Shown: positions 36,216-46,627 of the stretch, piece by piece
How the letters are laid out: each line of letters begins with the position of its first letter
Position numbering within the stretch: the stretch's first letter is position 1
From: Nostoc sp. 'Lobaria pulmonaria (5183) cyanobiont'
Lineage (GTDB): Bacteria; Cyanobacteriota; Cyanobacteriia; Cyanobacteriales; Nostocaceae
Assembly: GCF_002949795.1 (NCBI RefSeq)
Contig: NZ_CP026692.1
Span: 2,539,501-2,603,500, forward strand
DNA length: 64,000 nucleotides
Reading direction: 5' to 3'
Program-made: the position numbers and the translations under genes
The notes under the pieces: generated by a model
What the model was told of the DNA's origin: nothing
The model's input: the letters and a program-made list of their open reading frames with translations, nothing else
The model's database searches: none

Positions 36216-37130
36216 ATGACTACAGTTGGAGTCAAGGACAGCAAACAACAACTAATGCAAGCATTTCAACAAATTATTATCCAAAGAAAAAAACTTGAAT
36301 CTAAAATAGCAACCAAACAAGAGGAAGCAGAAAAGGTAAAAAGTCAAGGAATTCTGCAAACAGCTTCTGCATATACAGTTGATAGTATTGTTAAAGGTTT
36401 AGCTGATTTACAATTGGAGTTTGGCAGTATTCTCAATGGATTATCTGAAAAACTAGCTCAGGAAAATTCCAAGTTAGATGAATTGAACCGAGCTATAGAA
36501 ATTGAAACTCAACGCCTACAAGAACTGCAACAAATTAGAGTTGTAGCGGATACTCTAGACATTTTAAGTCAAGAACACCAAGAAAAATTAAAAATTCTCG
36601 AACAAGATACTATTAGCAAAAGGGAAGCACTAGATAAAGAAATTATAATCAGACGGAAAGAATGGCAAAAAGAACAAGCAGAGTATGAAGAAAAACTTCA
36701 AGCATATAACGATTTATTAGCCAAAGATCGCCAGCAAGAACAAGAAGAATTTCAGTATAAGTTACAAACTACTCGGAAACTCAATACAGACAGCTACGAA
36801 GGGATAAAGCGCCAACAACAAAGGGAAATACAAGAAAATTCTCAAAAGAAAGAGAAAGATTGGGCAGAACGAGAAAAAATCTTCGCTGAACGCCAACCAC
36901 TCTTTGCAGATTATCAACAAAAAGTAACTATATTTCCTAGCGAACTGGAAGAAGCCGTTAAGAAGGCTAGAGAAGAAGCAATTAAAGAAACAAGCCAAAA
37001 AGCTAAAATTGAGGCTGATTTATTTGAAAGAGAATGGGAATCTAACAAACAGAGCTATGAACAAAAAATTCAATCTCTGGAAGAAACAATTAAGAAACAG
37101 TCTGAGCAAATAGAAGGCATTTCTGCTTAA
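36216..37130 (+). CDS. Coiled-coil protein, first of a tandem pair, C-terminus cut by a nonsense codon
   Basis: From ATG 36216 (ribosome site GAAGGGAG seven bases upstream) the product is 304 residues. The longer start at 36168 has no such site. Nearly all of it is predicted coiled coil rich in Glu, Lys and Gln, with a globular-looking part near VKGLADLQLEFGSILN. The next gene has the same order of motifs (LQLxFGS, a YKLQ/YNLEL block, VxVFPxExExAxKKA and QSLExTIxxQ), so they are paralogs. The TAA at 37128-37130 is followed in frame by LQTALKQAQDLAMRAFGSSN and a TAG (37197-37199). That tail matches the paralog's LESALKQVQDLAVKAIEGTSN, so a nonsense mutation has removed about 22 residues. Function unknown. 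Confidence 0.75.
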   Translation: MTTVGVKDSKQQLMQAFQQIIIQRKKLESKIATKQEEAEKVKSQGILQTASAYTVDSIVKGLADLQLEFGSILNGLSEKLAQENSKLDELNRAIEIETQRLQELQQIRVVADTLDILSQEHQEKLKILEQDTISKREALDKEIIIRRKEWQKEQAEYEEKLQAYNDLLAKDRQQEQEEFQYKLQTTRKLNTDSYEGIKRQQQREIQENSQKKEKDWAEREKIFAERQPLFADYQQKVTIFPSELEEAVKKAREEAIKETSQKAKIEADLFEREWESNKQSYEQKIQSLEETIKKQSEQIEGISA

Positions 37131-37252
37131 TTGCAAACTGCATTAAAACAAGCACAAGACTTAGCTATGAGGGCTTTTGGTAGTTCTAACCCTAAATAGT
37201 TGTGAGTCTGTAGCATCTTAATCATCTTGAATTCCTGAAGAGGAGGTTTGTT

Positions 37253-38332
37253 GTGGTGGGGAAAAAACCGACTGATAAGAATACTAAAGTAGAAATTCTT
37301 CAGGCGTATGAGGAGTTAGCAAAAGAAAAAGTAGCACTGAAATCAGAACTTGATAAAGTTGGTAAAGAAAACCAGTCTGGAACTAAAGAACAGCCTAAAT
37401 TAGAACAAAAAATAGCTATGAATCAGCTTTCTAGTATCCAACAAAAAATGAACAATACAATTGAAAGCTTGGCGAAGGTTCAATTAGGTTTTGGCAGTGC
37501 TGCTAATGAATTATCGGAACAGCTAACCACAAAAGCCTCTAAGTTGGAAGAAATCAGGCGAACTTTAGAAGAAGAAATGCAACAATTAACACAGCTGCAT
37601 AATTTAGAAATTTCTGATGATATCTTGGATACTGTCATCCAAGCCTATGAAGATAATACTAAAGCTTATCAGGAAGAATATAGTCGACGTTCTGAAGTGT
37701 TATTCCAAGAAATACTAGAGCAAAGAAATACTTGGGTAAAAGAACAAGAGGAACAGCAAAGGGCGATAAAAGAACGGAATGAAAACTTGAATAAAACTCG
37801 GCAACGCAATGCAACAGAGTATAAGTATAATTTAGAACTCCAGCGACAACTGCAAAATGACGAATACGAACAAGAGCAGAAAGCGCTATATAAGCAACTG
37901 GAAGAATCACTACAAGAAACAGAAAAGCAGTGTGCTGAACGGGAGAAAGCAATTTCTGAGAGAGAGAAACAATTTGAAGAATTAAAAGCCAAGGTAGAGG
38001 TTTTTCCAAAAGAAAAAGAAGCAGCCATCAAAAAAGCTACAGAAGAAGGCAAAGGCATCGCCCACTACCAAGCTAAAGTAAAATCAGATTTATATTCTAA
38101 GGAAGTGGAAGGGCAAAAGCGTTTCTATGAACAAAGACTGCAATCTCTAGAACAAACTATTACTAATCAAGAGACGCGAATTCAAAATCTTTCTAAACAA
38201 CTTGAATCCGCTCTCAAACAAGTTCAGGATTTGGCAGTTAAAGCTATTGAAGGTACTTCAAATGTTAATTCATATCAGGCAATCAAAGAAATAGCTTTAG
38301 AACAGGCAAAGACTCAAGCGAAAAATAAATAA
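37253..38332 (+). CDS. Coiled-coil protein, second of the tandem pair
   Basis: The 359-residue protein starts at GTG 37253 behind a strong AGGAGG (37241-37246). It is long coiled coil throughout, with no membrane segment, signal or enzyme motif. It keeps the full C-terminus, ending IALEQAKTQAKNK. It lies 122 bp after the first paralog and probably forms an operon and perhaps a hetero-oligomer with it. A hairpin follows at 38359-38384. The pair converges on the IetAS-like locus; whether they are linked in function is unknown. Cytoskeletal or scaffold proteins of cyanobacteria can look like this, but I do not assign a family. Confidence 0.72.
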   Translation: MVGKKPTDKNTKVEILQAYEELAKEKVALKSELDKVGKENQSGTKEQPKLEQKIAMNQLSSIQQKMNNTIESLAKVQLGFGSAANELSEQLTTKASKLEEIRRTLEEEMQQLTQLHNLEISDDILDTVIQAYEDNTKAYQEEYSRRSEVLFQEILEQRNTWVKEQEEQQRAIKERNENLNKTRQRNATEYKYNLELQRQLQNDEYEQEQKALYKQLEESLQETEKQCAEREKAISEREKQFEELKAKVEVFPKEKEAAIKKATEEGKGIAHYQAKVKSDLYSKEVEGQKRFYEQRLQSLEQTITNQETRIQNLSKQLESALKQVQDLAVKAIEGTSNVNSYQAIKEIALEQAKTQAKNK

Positions 38333-38358
38333 ACTGATTTATTTTTGATGAAAATTGC

Positions 38359-38384
38359 AGAGACTTAATTTAATTTAAGTCTCT
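38359..38384. terminator. Hairpin after the coiled-coil operon
   Basis: AGAGACTTAA and TTAAGTCTCT flank a short AT-rich loop, 27 bp after the stop of the second coiled-coil gene. Confidence 0.6.
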
Positions 38385-38404
38385 ACAAGTAACTCTAATG
38401 CTTT

Positions 38405-38521
38405 TTATTCAGTTTTCTTTGGTTTTTTGAGGTCTGGGGGAGGTTGTAGTTTCTTCTTATTTGTTGCACTAGCCTGCGTTTGCTTTAATGCTCTGTTGAA
38501 ATTTTGTTCTTGACTAGACAT
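38405..38521 (-). CDS. Possible 38-residue basic small protein
   Basis: ATG 38521 opens a 38-codon frame rich in Lys, Gln and Pro (MSSQEQNFNRALKQTQASA..., ending PKKTE). No ribosome site is obvious. It lies on the opposite strand, between the coiled-coil gene and the protease gene. The composition is plausible for a small protein but there is no family evidence. Confidence 0.3.
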   Translation of the reverse strand: MSSQEQNFNRALKQTQASATNKKKLQPPPDLKKPKKTE

Positions 38522-38680
38522 AATACTAAATTTTAATATTATATTACTGGTATCGTTAATTACATAAATATACCACAGAGAATTTAAGTTTAACTAAAAA
38601 GTTAGTAAATAATGTTACCTCTGTAGGAACCTTCACTTTTAACGGGATAAATACAAATCTTAATAGGCATCTGCTGAAAA

Positions 38681-38705
38681 AGAGATGTAGTACTGCTACA
38701 TCTCT
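38681..38705. terminator. Hairpin downstream of the S8 peptidase gene
   Basis: AGAGATGTAG and CTACATCTCT pair with a five-base loop, about 65 bp after the stop codon at 38770 on the - strand. It is a likely transcription end for the protease gene. Confidence 0.5.
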
Positions 38706-38769
38706 ACAAGGGTTCTGGATAATCCATATTTAATTTCTGGAGATGTTTAATAACGGGGGTGCGATCGCC

Positions 38770-41388
38770 TCAGCTACCTACAATAGATTGAATTTCTATC
38801 AGTGGTTCAATCTCTGTTTCAACTTGAGCCTCGACAATTGACGTATAAATTGGAATATCAACTTGTATAGCTTCAAAGCTCATAACTAAAGAGTATGGAA
38901 CGCTAGCTTCTGGATCGTTATTCCAACCTTCATGTCCAACTACCGCAATAGAAAATGCTTCCGTGAGTTCAAATGAATTTACAACAGCCCAATCCTTCTG
39001 AAGGGTTCCTGCACTTCTAGACACACCTTTAATTATTCCGTGATGATTTTGTTTGCCGAGCATCCATTTAAAAAGACCTTCTCCCTTCTCCGCATCTTCT
39101 GGAGCAACAAACTCTTCCAAAACTCTAGCCTTAAAAAGTTCTGGATCTTCTCCTTTTTTACTACATTCCCAATCAAGCCAAGTTGAAAGATATTTTCGGC
39201 GATTTCTACGGGTTCGACGTGGTTGGGCTTTGTATGATAAAGTAACCTCCAGAAGAATCTTAAATGCCTCTCCTTGAGAACGTAATTTTTCTGGCAGTTT
39301 TACTTGGTAAATATGAGCTTGTTTAGCTACAATACGGCGCTCTCCTGTTGTCATCAAAGTGATTCTATTGGGAGCATTACCCAAAGCACGATCAACATCA
39401 GGAAGACCATAACCAATTTGACGTAGGATGTGCAGTTTATCGCCACCATATCCCACTATCCATTCTGGCCATCTTGCTGATTGTACTATTAATGCACGGT
39501 AAAGAAGGCAACTTTCATTAGGTAACTCAGCAGCAAGACGTGCAGCAATATGGCTTACTTTGGGTACTGCAAAAGAAGTACCAACTTTATCAGCCCCAAT
39601 CGCTGGGCCACCGTTCAAAGTTGATCTTACTAATTCGGGACAAACATCTTTAGGAAAAGTAATATTTGGTGGTAAACCTTCATCTATTACTAAATCTCCA
39701 CCATACTCAACTACTTCCGGTTTAATCGTCTCCCAAATTCCTAATCCACAGCACGAAAAAGCGGAGGGTTTATCTTTCTGTGCAATCGAATAATAAGGTG
39801 GTGCATGATAAGAATTCAAAGCAATAGAGCCAACCGTTAAAGCTTGAAAACTTTGTGCAGGGTTAGCAATTCTGCATGAATCTTCTAATAGATAGTCTGG
39901 ATATTGTCGATTTGCTGCTATATGTTCTCTCACAGATAATCTTGTAAAGCCAATTCTACTGTTGAGAGGTAAATTTCCTGCTGCAACAATAAAGAGAATA
40001 TCCTTTTTTTGCCATGTTAAATTATCAATAGACGATGCCCAAGCACTCATATATCGGGTTAGGCAGGGAACAGAACCAGTAATAGAATGGTTAAAAATTC
40101 TAGTTCCTGTTTGTTCGTGATAAAATTCTACAATTTCACCCAGAAGATTCGCTGGAAATAGTTGTTTAGGTAGTTTGCAGTTAGCCTGAAGAACTCTGGC
40201 ATTTTGAATCCAGCAAACAGCCTTTTCATTACCATTACGAGGTATAGTTCTTGGATAAAGGACTGCACCAGCGACACTTGTTCCATGTCCACCATTGCTA
40301 ACATAGTCTGGAGTTTTATCAGTTTCTCGTGGAACCCAAGACCTTGAGTTTTTTGAATCAATTGCTGCTCTTAGCAGAGAATGTCTTTCTTGAATACCAC
40401 TATCTATAACGCATACTTTAGGAGCATTTAATTCTGGCGATTCTAGTTGAAATGATGGAGAATCAGTATCAGATAGATCCTCTCGCTGAATAATTTCAGC
40501 AAACTCATCTGGCTCACTAACATCAAAAATGTAAGGGAAATTTTCAACTAAATCTTTTAGACCTTTACCTGAAATTTGAATTCGACATGAAAAACTGTCA
40601 GGCAAAGTAGCTGTACCAATCTCACCCCCATCATCTTGAAAACCTTTGCTAATTTTGCCTTTATAAAATTGAATAAACTCTTCAAATTCTTCTTGCCTTT
40701 CCCAGGATATCTCTTCCCATTCTTGCTCAGTTAGCTGACGTTTTTGAATCCATTTATTAACTCGCGTTGTAAATTTATCATTAGTTTCATTAGGTTGGGG
40801 TTTGGGATAATTAGGCAGCTTGGTTTTGGTTCCTACACAAGCAACACCTACATCAACAGTGTATATCTGCTCTTCTTTTATAGCAAGCCATTTCTCATAT
40901 AATTCAGCGAATCAGTTTGGAGAAAGAATCAATTCTGGCTTTTTTTTACCGTCTATTACTTCCCAAATTTCAGCAACTCTATTACCACCATACTGCTCAT
41001 TAATAAATTTTTCTATTTTTTTTTGTAATTCACTAAGTTCTAAATCTGCTGATGCACCGATAATATATCCATCTTCTGTATCAGCAATCAATTCAATGCC
41101 ATATGCTTTCAACCCATCTGGATTAAAAGAATCAGGATCAATTTCTAAGATAATACGTCGAGATTTAAGTGGCGGCTTCTCTTCTTGCTCTCGTTCTTCT
41201 TGAGTTTCTTGCCATTCAAAGATCAAGGAGTCAACCGAACTTTTGAGTTTACTTCCATGTCCCTGGCGATTACCCAGATTAACGACTGTTATAGGATTAT
41301 TTTTTCCTCCTCCTGATGGCGATGCAGCACGTCCTTCTGTTGTTAGCCTAAGCCGGATATGCGGAAAACCCTGAGAACTTTCAACCAT
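38770..41388 (-). pseudogene. ietS: S8 (subtilisin-like) serine peptidase, IetS-like, interrupted by an in-frame TGA
   Basis: A single reading frame runs from ATG 41388 to the stop at 38770, broken only by TGA at 40912-40914. The first 158 residues (IRLRLTTEGRAASPSGGG..., ending KKPELILSPN) form the N-terminal region of such peptidases. After the TGA the frame goes on with FAELYEKWLAIKEEQIYTVD for about 102 codons. The catalytic domain then follows: Asp in VCVIDSGI (about residue 329 of the full frame), His in GGHGTSVAG (368) and Ser in GTSFAVP (605), all present, with the oxyanion Asn in VAAGN. Next to a AAA+ ATPase, it matches IetS of the IetAS antiphage system. The TGA prevents normal full-length translation; a TTG at 40605 might still give the peptidase half. 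It could be a real mutation or a base error. Confidence 0.8.
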
Positions 41389-41416
41389 TTATTTATCCAG
41401 ACAGCAAAATTTAATA

Positions 41417-42418
41417 CTAGGAAACTTTGATTTCTGCGATCGCTTCTTCTAAGTGTTCTTGAATCACTAGCTCCTCCCGCTCAAGGATTGCTCGTTTAGC
41501 TGCATCTTGTGCAACCCTCACAGCTTGAGCCGCAGAAAAATCTCTCATCTGCTCAATAATCCTTGGCCAGTTGATAGATCCCACTTCAATTGCAGATAGT
41601 GTTTCCTTTAGTATAAATTCTAGCTCTTGTTCTCCGGGTTTGGGTACTGCAATCAAATCATCAAATCTTCTCCAAAGGGCAGTATCTAGAGATTTATTTA
41701 GGTTCGTTGCTGCTACCAAAAGCCCAGAAGAGGGTTGATACTCATCCAAAATTTGAAGAAATGTATTGACTACTCGCTTAATTTCTCCTACTTCTTGAGA
41801 GTCTTCTCGTGTCTTAGCAATTGAGTCACATTCATCAAGAAACAATAAGCATGGATTTTTTGAAGCATCCTCAAATACAAGTCTCAAATTGCTTGCAGTT
41901 TCCCCTAAAAAAGACGACACCATTGCATCAAACCGAACTTTCAGCAGTGGTAATCCTGTATTCCAAGCTAAACGTTCTGCTCCTAGCGTCTTTCCACAGC
42001 CAGGAGGCCCATATAGAAGAATTTTTTGTCTGTAACGCAATCCATGATGAGCAAGCCTATCTCTTGCCGCATATTCACGTTCAATTCGGCAGAAACGTTT
42101 CTCAATTTTTTCTGGCAACACCATATGATGCCGCAAATGATCCCTTGGTATGATAGTTACTAAAGGAAGATTAAATCGCTTGCTAGTTGGTAATTCAGTT
42201 AATGTCTGTAAGTTTTCTGGTATTGAAGAAGCAGGTTTGCTGATGTTAGTAGGCTTCTCTTTCTGGCTTTTTTTAGTGATATTCTCTAACTGGTCAGCTA
42301 AGAGAGTATGCCCCTTAGTGCGTTCTTCCTCAATCACTAAATATGTCAGCTTGTCAATCGCCTCTTGATCTGAACTAGCGATCGCTCTAAAAAATCTCTT
42401 GAGAAGCTCTGCTTTCAT
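41417..42418 (-). CDS. ietA: AAA+ ATPase, IetA-like defence protein
   Basis: The 333-residue protein has a helical N-terminal part (about 1-100). A AAA+ core follows: Walker A GPPGCGKT (137-144), Walker B LLFLDECDS (191-199), sensor 1 in LLVAATNLN and arginine finger region ALWRRFDDLI. A short C-terminal lid domain ends at IAEIKVS. It is 28 bp upstream of the serine peptidase gene on the same strand, the fixed order of the IetAS pair known from studies of antiphage systems. It is expected to sense infection and control the protease; in this strain the protease is interrupted, so the function may be lost. Confidence 0.85.
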   Translation of the reverse strand: MKAELLKRFFRAIASSDQEAIDKLTYLVIEEERTKGHTLLADQLENITKKSQKEKPTNISKPASSIPENLQTLTELPTSKRFNLPLVTIIPRDHLRHHMVLPEKIEKRFCRIEREYAARDRLAHHGLRYRQKILLYGPPGCGKTLGAERLAWNTGLPLLKVRFDAMVSSFLGETASNLRLVFEDASKNPCLLFLDECDSIAKTREDSQEVGEIKRVVNTFLQILDEYQPSSGLLVAATNLNKSLDTALWRRFDDLIAVPKPGEQELEFILKETLSAIEVGSINWPRIIEQMRDFSAAQAVRVAQDAAKRAILEREELVIQEHLEEAIAEIKVS

Positions 42419-42576
42419 ACTGCCTCTCAGTATAAATAGTAATTTATGATTTTTATAGTACTATAGTACTATATCGTATAGTGCATTAAGAATTATAACG
42501 CGATCAGCTTGTCCATAATCATTATATTAAGTTATATAAACGAAAAATCATTTTTCTGCTTAGGAATTTAACATAT

Positions 42577-42852
42577 CTAACCATAAGACATTGCTTTAAG
42601 GTCTATATCATCTTCCCCTTCAATCAATAACAAAGTCATCATATGTCCCTCAACAAACCCTGTTAATCTGAAATCAGACATAGCTTTTAGTTCCTTCATA
42701 GAAACTTTCTCTGAATAATATTTAAATATCATTTGAATTGCTTTATCTTTATCTAGATAATACTGATAGCTACTATCCTTTTGCATCAAATGTTCTACAA
42801 TTTTTGTTATCCGAGCTAGAAGTACGTCTTTTTCCTCAGAAACTTCCTGCAT
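42577..42852 (-). CDS. Small acidic protein of unknown function upstream of ietA
   Basis: The 91-residue protein (MQEVSEEKDVLLARITKIVE...) is helical and acidic, with ELKAMSDFRLTGFVEGHMMT as its most regular part. No HTH or enzyme motif is visible. It lies 158 bp upstream of ietA in the same direction and could be part of the island, for example as a regulator or accessory factor, but that is a guess from position alone. The frame has normal-looking codon use. Confidence 0.5.
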   Translation of the reverse strand: MQEVSEEKDVLLARITKIVEHLMQKDSSYQYYLDKDKAIQMIFKYYSEKVSMKELKAMSDFRLTGFVEGHMMTLLLIEGEDDIDLKAMSYG

Positions 42853-42907
42853 AACTTTCTCCCAATTAGTAACTTATTACTCCAATTATAGTTAATCTTC
42901 CTTTACA

Positions 42908-42937
42908 TAAAAAAAGGGTAGACTCTTTAGCCTACCC
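42908..42937 (-). terminator. Terminator of the tkt gene
   Basis: On the - strand GGGTAG-GCTAAAGAGT-CTACCC is followed by seven T residues. It lies 30 bp after the tkt stop codon. Confidence 0.9.
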
Positions 42938-42966
42938 CACATAATTTCGAGAATATTCTGTTGCTA

Positions 42967-44994
42967 TTAACCCAACAATTGTTTAGCCTTAGCTAACACA
43001 TTATCAACGCTAAAGCCAAACTTCTCTAGACAAACATTGCCTGGAGCCGAAGCACCAAAGCGATCGATACTAACGCAATCGCCTTCAGTACCTACGTACT
43101 TGTGCCAACCGAAACTGCTAGCAGCTTCTACAGACAAACGCTTGGTGACAGCTTTCGGCAAAACTGACTCTTTATAAGCCGCATCCTGTGCTTCAAACAG
43201 TTCCCATGAAGGTAGCGAGACAACACGGACTTTCTTGCCTTCAGCCTTGAGTTTTTCGGCTGCGCCGACGGCGAGGCTCAATTCTGAACCAGTGCCAATC
43301 AAAATGATATCAGGTGTACCTTCGCTATCCACCACGGTGTATCCACCCTTCGCCACGCCCTCAACCGATGTACCTGCCAAGTTCGGGACATTTTGACGGG
43401 TAAATGCCAACAGAGACGGAGCGTTTTCCTTCGCCTTCTCGATCGCTATTTTATAAGCGCCAGAGGTTTCATTACCGTCTGCGGGACGAAACACCGTTAA
43501 ATTAGGAATGGCTCGCAAGGAAGCCACAGTTTCAATGGGTTGGTGCGTGGGGCCATCTTCACCTTGTCCAATGGAATCATGAGTCATCACCCAAATCACG
43601 CCAGCTTGGGAAAGCGCGGATAAGCGGATGGCAGCACGCATATAATCTGTGAATATCAAAAAGGTAGCACCGTAGGGAATCAATCCCGAAGCGTGTAGCG
43701 CTATCCCATTACAGATTGCGCCCATTGCATGTTCCCGTACACCAAAGTGGATGTTGGGGTTTTCGTAGTGCCCTTTTTGAAAGTCGCCTTTGCCCTTGAC
43801 TTCAGTAAGGTTGGAGTGGGTCAAGTCAGCCGAACCACCAATCAATTCAGGTAAAACTGCCGCTAGTTTGTTGAGGCAATTTTCTGAGTGTTTGCGGGTG
43901 GGCAGTCCTTTGTCTTCTGGGGTGTAGGTGGGTAGTACTTTATCCCAACCATCGGGTAGTTTGCTGCTTATGTAGCGTTCAAAGTCAGCTGCTTCTTGGG
44001 CATACTTAGCTTTGTAGTCTGCAAAAGTCTTGTTCCATTCGTCTTCGTAACCTGCGCCACGTTCCACAGCTTTGCGGGTGTGGTTGAGGGCTTCTTCTGG
44101 GACTACAAAAGGCTCGTATTCCCAACCCAAGTTTTTCCGAGTCAATGCTATTTCGTCTCCGCCAAGGGCAGCGCCGTGAACACCAGCAGTGTTTGCTTTA
44201 TTGGGGGAACCGTAACCAATAATGGTTGTTACCTTGATGAAAGAAGGCTTATCAGTAACAGCTTTGGCTGCTTCAATTGCTTTGGCGATCGCTTCTAGGT
44301 CTGTGTTGCCGTCTTCGACGTGTTGGACGTGCCAACCGTAAGCTTCAAAGCGCTTAGAAACATCTTCGGTGAATGCCACATCAGTGGAACCGTCGATGGA
44401 GATGTGGTTGTCGTCGTACAGAGCGATGAGTTTGCCTAATCCCAAGTGTCCTGCAAAAGAACAAGCTTCACCAGAAATTCCTTCCATGTTGCAACCGTCA
44501 CCTACAATCACGTAGGTGTAATGGTCAACAATCTTGCTATCGGGTTTGTTAAATTTAGCCGCTAGGTGGGCTTCGGCGATCGCTAAACCGACTCCATTGG
44601 CAATTCCTTGACCTAGCGGGCCAGTGGTGACTTCCACGCCAGGGGTCATGAAGTTTTCCGGGTGTCCAGGGGTTTTTGACTCCCATTGACGGAATTGCTT
44701 GATATCTTCAATGCTGACGCTATCGTAGCCTGTCAAGTAAAGCAGCGCGTACTGCAACATCGAGCCATGACCGGCAGATAAGACAAAGCGATCGCGGTTA
44801 AACCATTTGGGATTCTTGGGATTAAACTTCAAAAAGCGATCCCAGAGGACAAAAGCCATCGGAGCCGCACCCATTGGTAGTCCTGGGTGTCCCGATTTTG
44901 CTTTTTCTACGGCATCAATAGCCAAGAAGCGGATCGAGTTAATAGCCAGTTCTTCGACGGACAATTGTTTGGCGGATTGGGTTGCAACAGTCAT
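42967..44994 (-). CDS. tkt: Transketolase
   Basis: The 675-residue thiamine-diphosphate enzyme moves two-carbon units in the Calvin-Benson cycle and the pentose-phosphate pathway. Signatures are the N-terminal [20 protein letters not shown], the ThDP motif [29 protein letters not shown], and the C-terminal [17 protein letters not shown] with RPADGNE. Length is normal. It follows fabF and acpP on the same strand, an arrangement seen in many cyanobacteria, but 380 bp with repeats and hairpins separate it from fabF. Confidence 0.97.
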   Translation of the reverse strand: MTVATQSAKQLSVEELAINSIRFLAIDAVEKAKSGHPGLPMGAAPMAFVLWDRFLKFNPKNPKWFNRDRFVLSAGHGSMLQYALLYLTGYDSVSIEDIKQFRQWESKTPGHPENFMTPGVEVTTGPLGQGIANGVGLAIAEAHLAAKFNKPDSKIVDHYTYVIVGDGCNMEGISGEACSFAGHLGLGKLIALYDDNHISIDGSTDVAFTEDVSKRFEAYGWHVQHVEDGNTDLEAIAKAIEAAKAVTDKPSFIKVTTIIGYGSPNKANTAGVHGAALGGDEIALTRKNLGWEYEPFVVPEEALNHTRKAVERGAGYEDEWNKTFADYKAKYAQEAADFERYISSKLPDGWDKVLPTYTPEDKGLPTRKHSENCLNKLAAVLPELIGGSADLTHSNLTEVKGKGDFQKGHYENPNIHFGVREHAMGAICNGIALHASGLIPYGATFLIFTDYMRAAIRLSALSQAGVIWVMTHDSIGQGEDGPTHQPIETVASLRAIPNLTVFRPADGNETSGAYKIAIEKAKENAPSLLAFTRQNVPNLAGTSVEGVAKGGYTVVDSEGTPDIILIGTGSELSLAVGAAEKLKAEGKKVRVVSLPSWELFEAQDAAYKESVLPKAVTKRLSVEAASSFGWHKYVGTEGDCVSIDRFGASAPGNVCLEKFGFSVDNVLAKAKQLLG

Positions 44995-45085
44995 AATCTC
45001 TTGTTTTTAACGACGGGTTAGCACTCTTCGTAGCTTCTCTTGCTGGGGTTATTTTAGATTCCCCACAGTATCCTCATCATCCCAC

Positions 45086-45111
45086 TCCCGCTTGTCGATG
45101 GACAAGCGGGA
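45086..45111. repeat. Perfect inverted repeat upstream of tkt
   Basis: TCCCGCTTGTC and GACAAGCGGGA form an 11-bp stem with loop GATG. It lies about 90 bp upstream of the tkt start and 270 bp downstream of fabF; it could be a fabF terminator or a dispersed repeat. Confidence 0.7.
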
Positions 45112-45210
45112 TCTCCTGAGTTTCTGGTGATAAATCAAGCTGATAATTGGGTCATGCTGAACGCTTACTTTATATCGGAATGATATTTTTGATACTTTGG
45201 GCATGAGGGA

Positions 45211-45252
45211 GGCAGTGCGGTCTTGGGGTTTCCCCAAGTGGAGCAACTGCCG
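45211..45252. repeat. Interspersed hairpin repeat (CTTGGGG/CCCCAAG)
   Basis: GGCAGT, CTTGGGG, CCCCAAG and ACTGCC occur in nested inverted order, as in dispersed Nostoc repeats. The adjacent text includes GCTTCGCTCAGGGCAAG-type repeats. Part of a shadow reading frame here is not coding. Confidence 0.6.
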
Positions 45253-45376
45253 TCATCGGGCATCCCTTCCGCTTCGCTCAGGGCAAGTGGGCATGCGGGA
45301 GGCAGCATTGGGCAAAGGAGCAGAGTCGGATCAAACTACTGAATTCTGAATTCTGACTCCTGCCTCCTGACTTCTT

Positions 45377-46627
45377 TTAAACGTATTTCTTAAAGGCCAG
45401 TGTGACATTATGACCGCCAAACCCAAAGGAATTGGATATTGCCACCTCAACTTTTTGAGCACGGCTAGAGTTAGGCACGTAATCTAAGTCACACTCAGGA
45501 TCGGGATTTTCCAGATTAATTGTCGGTGGAATTTGGTCATTAGCGATCGCTAGTACTGTTGCCACTGCTTCAATACCTCCAGAACCGCCCAATAAATGAC
45601 CTGTCATCGATTTAGTGGAGCTAATTGCCACCTTATAGGCATATTCTCCCAAGGCTTTTTTGATGGCTGAGGTTTCAGTTGAATCATTAGCTGGGGTGCT
45701 AGTGCCGTGGGCGTTAATATAGCTAATTTGTTCGGGAGTTATACTGGCATCTTTGAGAGCCAGTTCGATTGCTCTAGCGGCTCCAAGTCCACCAGGTACG
45801 GGGGAGGTGATATGGTAAGCATCACAGGTCATGCCATAACCAATCATTTCCGCATAAATGTGAGCGCCGCGACTGATGGCGTGTTGCAGTTCTTCTAGAA
45901 TTAAAATTCCTGAACCTTCACCCAAAACAAATCCGTTGCGATCGCGGTCAAAAGGACGGCAAGCATGAGCTGGGTCATCATTGCTAAAAGAGAGTGCCTT
46001 GCAGGCGGCGAACCCAGCTATCGACAATGGTGTGACAGCTGACTCCGTTCCCCCGCAAATCATCGCCTGGGCATATCCCCCTTGAATTAAGCGAAAAGCA
46101 TCTCCAATGGCGTTAGAGCCAGCGGCACAGGCAGTTACAGGACAGGAGTTTGGCCCTTTAGCACCCGTGTGAATTGCCGTTAATCCTGCGGCCATATTGG
46201 CGATCATCATCGGGATCATGAATGGACTACAGCGATCGGGGCCACGGTTGAGGTAGATAGTTTGTTGGTCTTCTAATACCTTAATGCCACCAACGCCAGA
46301 ACCGATCATCACACCTACCTGTTCTGCATTCAGGTCATTGATCTCTAACTCCGCGTTAGATAAAGCCTGTTTTGCTGCCGCAACCCCAAATTGGGAAAAT
46401 CGATCCATGCGCTTGGCCTCTTTACGCTCCAAGTAATCATGCGGATCGAAGTTTTTCACCTCACCAGCAATCCGGCAATCATGGCGAGACGGATCAAATA
46501 ATGTGATGTAGTCAATGCCATTGCGTCCACTCAATAATCCATTCCAATATTCTGTTGCTGTGTTACCTATAGGTGTAATCGCGCCAACACCAGTTACAAC
46601 AACGCGTTTACGTGTATGATCTGTCAT
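45377..46627 (-). CDS. fabF: Beta-ketoacyl-ACP synthase II
   Basis: The 416-residue enzyme condenses malonyl-ACP with growing acyl-ACP. The Cys-His-His triad is visible: VTACAAGSNAIGDA (Cys), NAHGTSTPANDSTE (His) and KSMTGHLLGGSGG (His). The N-terminus reads RVVVTGVGAITPIG and the C-terminus ISNSFGFGGHN. It lies downstream of acpP on the same strand, across a 324-bp gap with repeats. Confidence 0.97.
   Translation of the reverse strand: MTDHTRKRVVVTGVGAITPIGNTATEYWNGLLSGRNGIDYITLFDPSRHDCRIAGEVKNFDPHDYLERKEAKRMDRFSQFGVAAAKQALSNAELEINDLNAEQVGVMIGSGVGGIKVLEDQQTIYLNRGPDRCSPFMIPMMIANMAAGLTAIHTGAKGPNSCPVTACAAGSNAIGDAFRLIQGGYAQAMICGGTESAVTPLSIAGFAACKALSFSNDDPAHACRPFDRDRNGFVLGEGSGILILEELQHAISRGAHIYAEMIGYGMTCDAYHITSPVPGGLGAARAIELALKDASITPEQISYINAHGTSTPANDSTETSAIKKALGEYAYKVAISSTKSMTGHLLGGSGGIEAVATVLAIANDQIPPTINLENPDPECDLDYVPNSSRAQKVEVAISNSFGFGGHNVTLAFKKYV

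Noticed and set aside
40912..40914. Selenocysteine codon in the protease gene
   Set aside because: No SECIS-like element is visible and cyanobacteria generally lack the selenocysteine machinery; nonsense mutation or sequence error is simpler.
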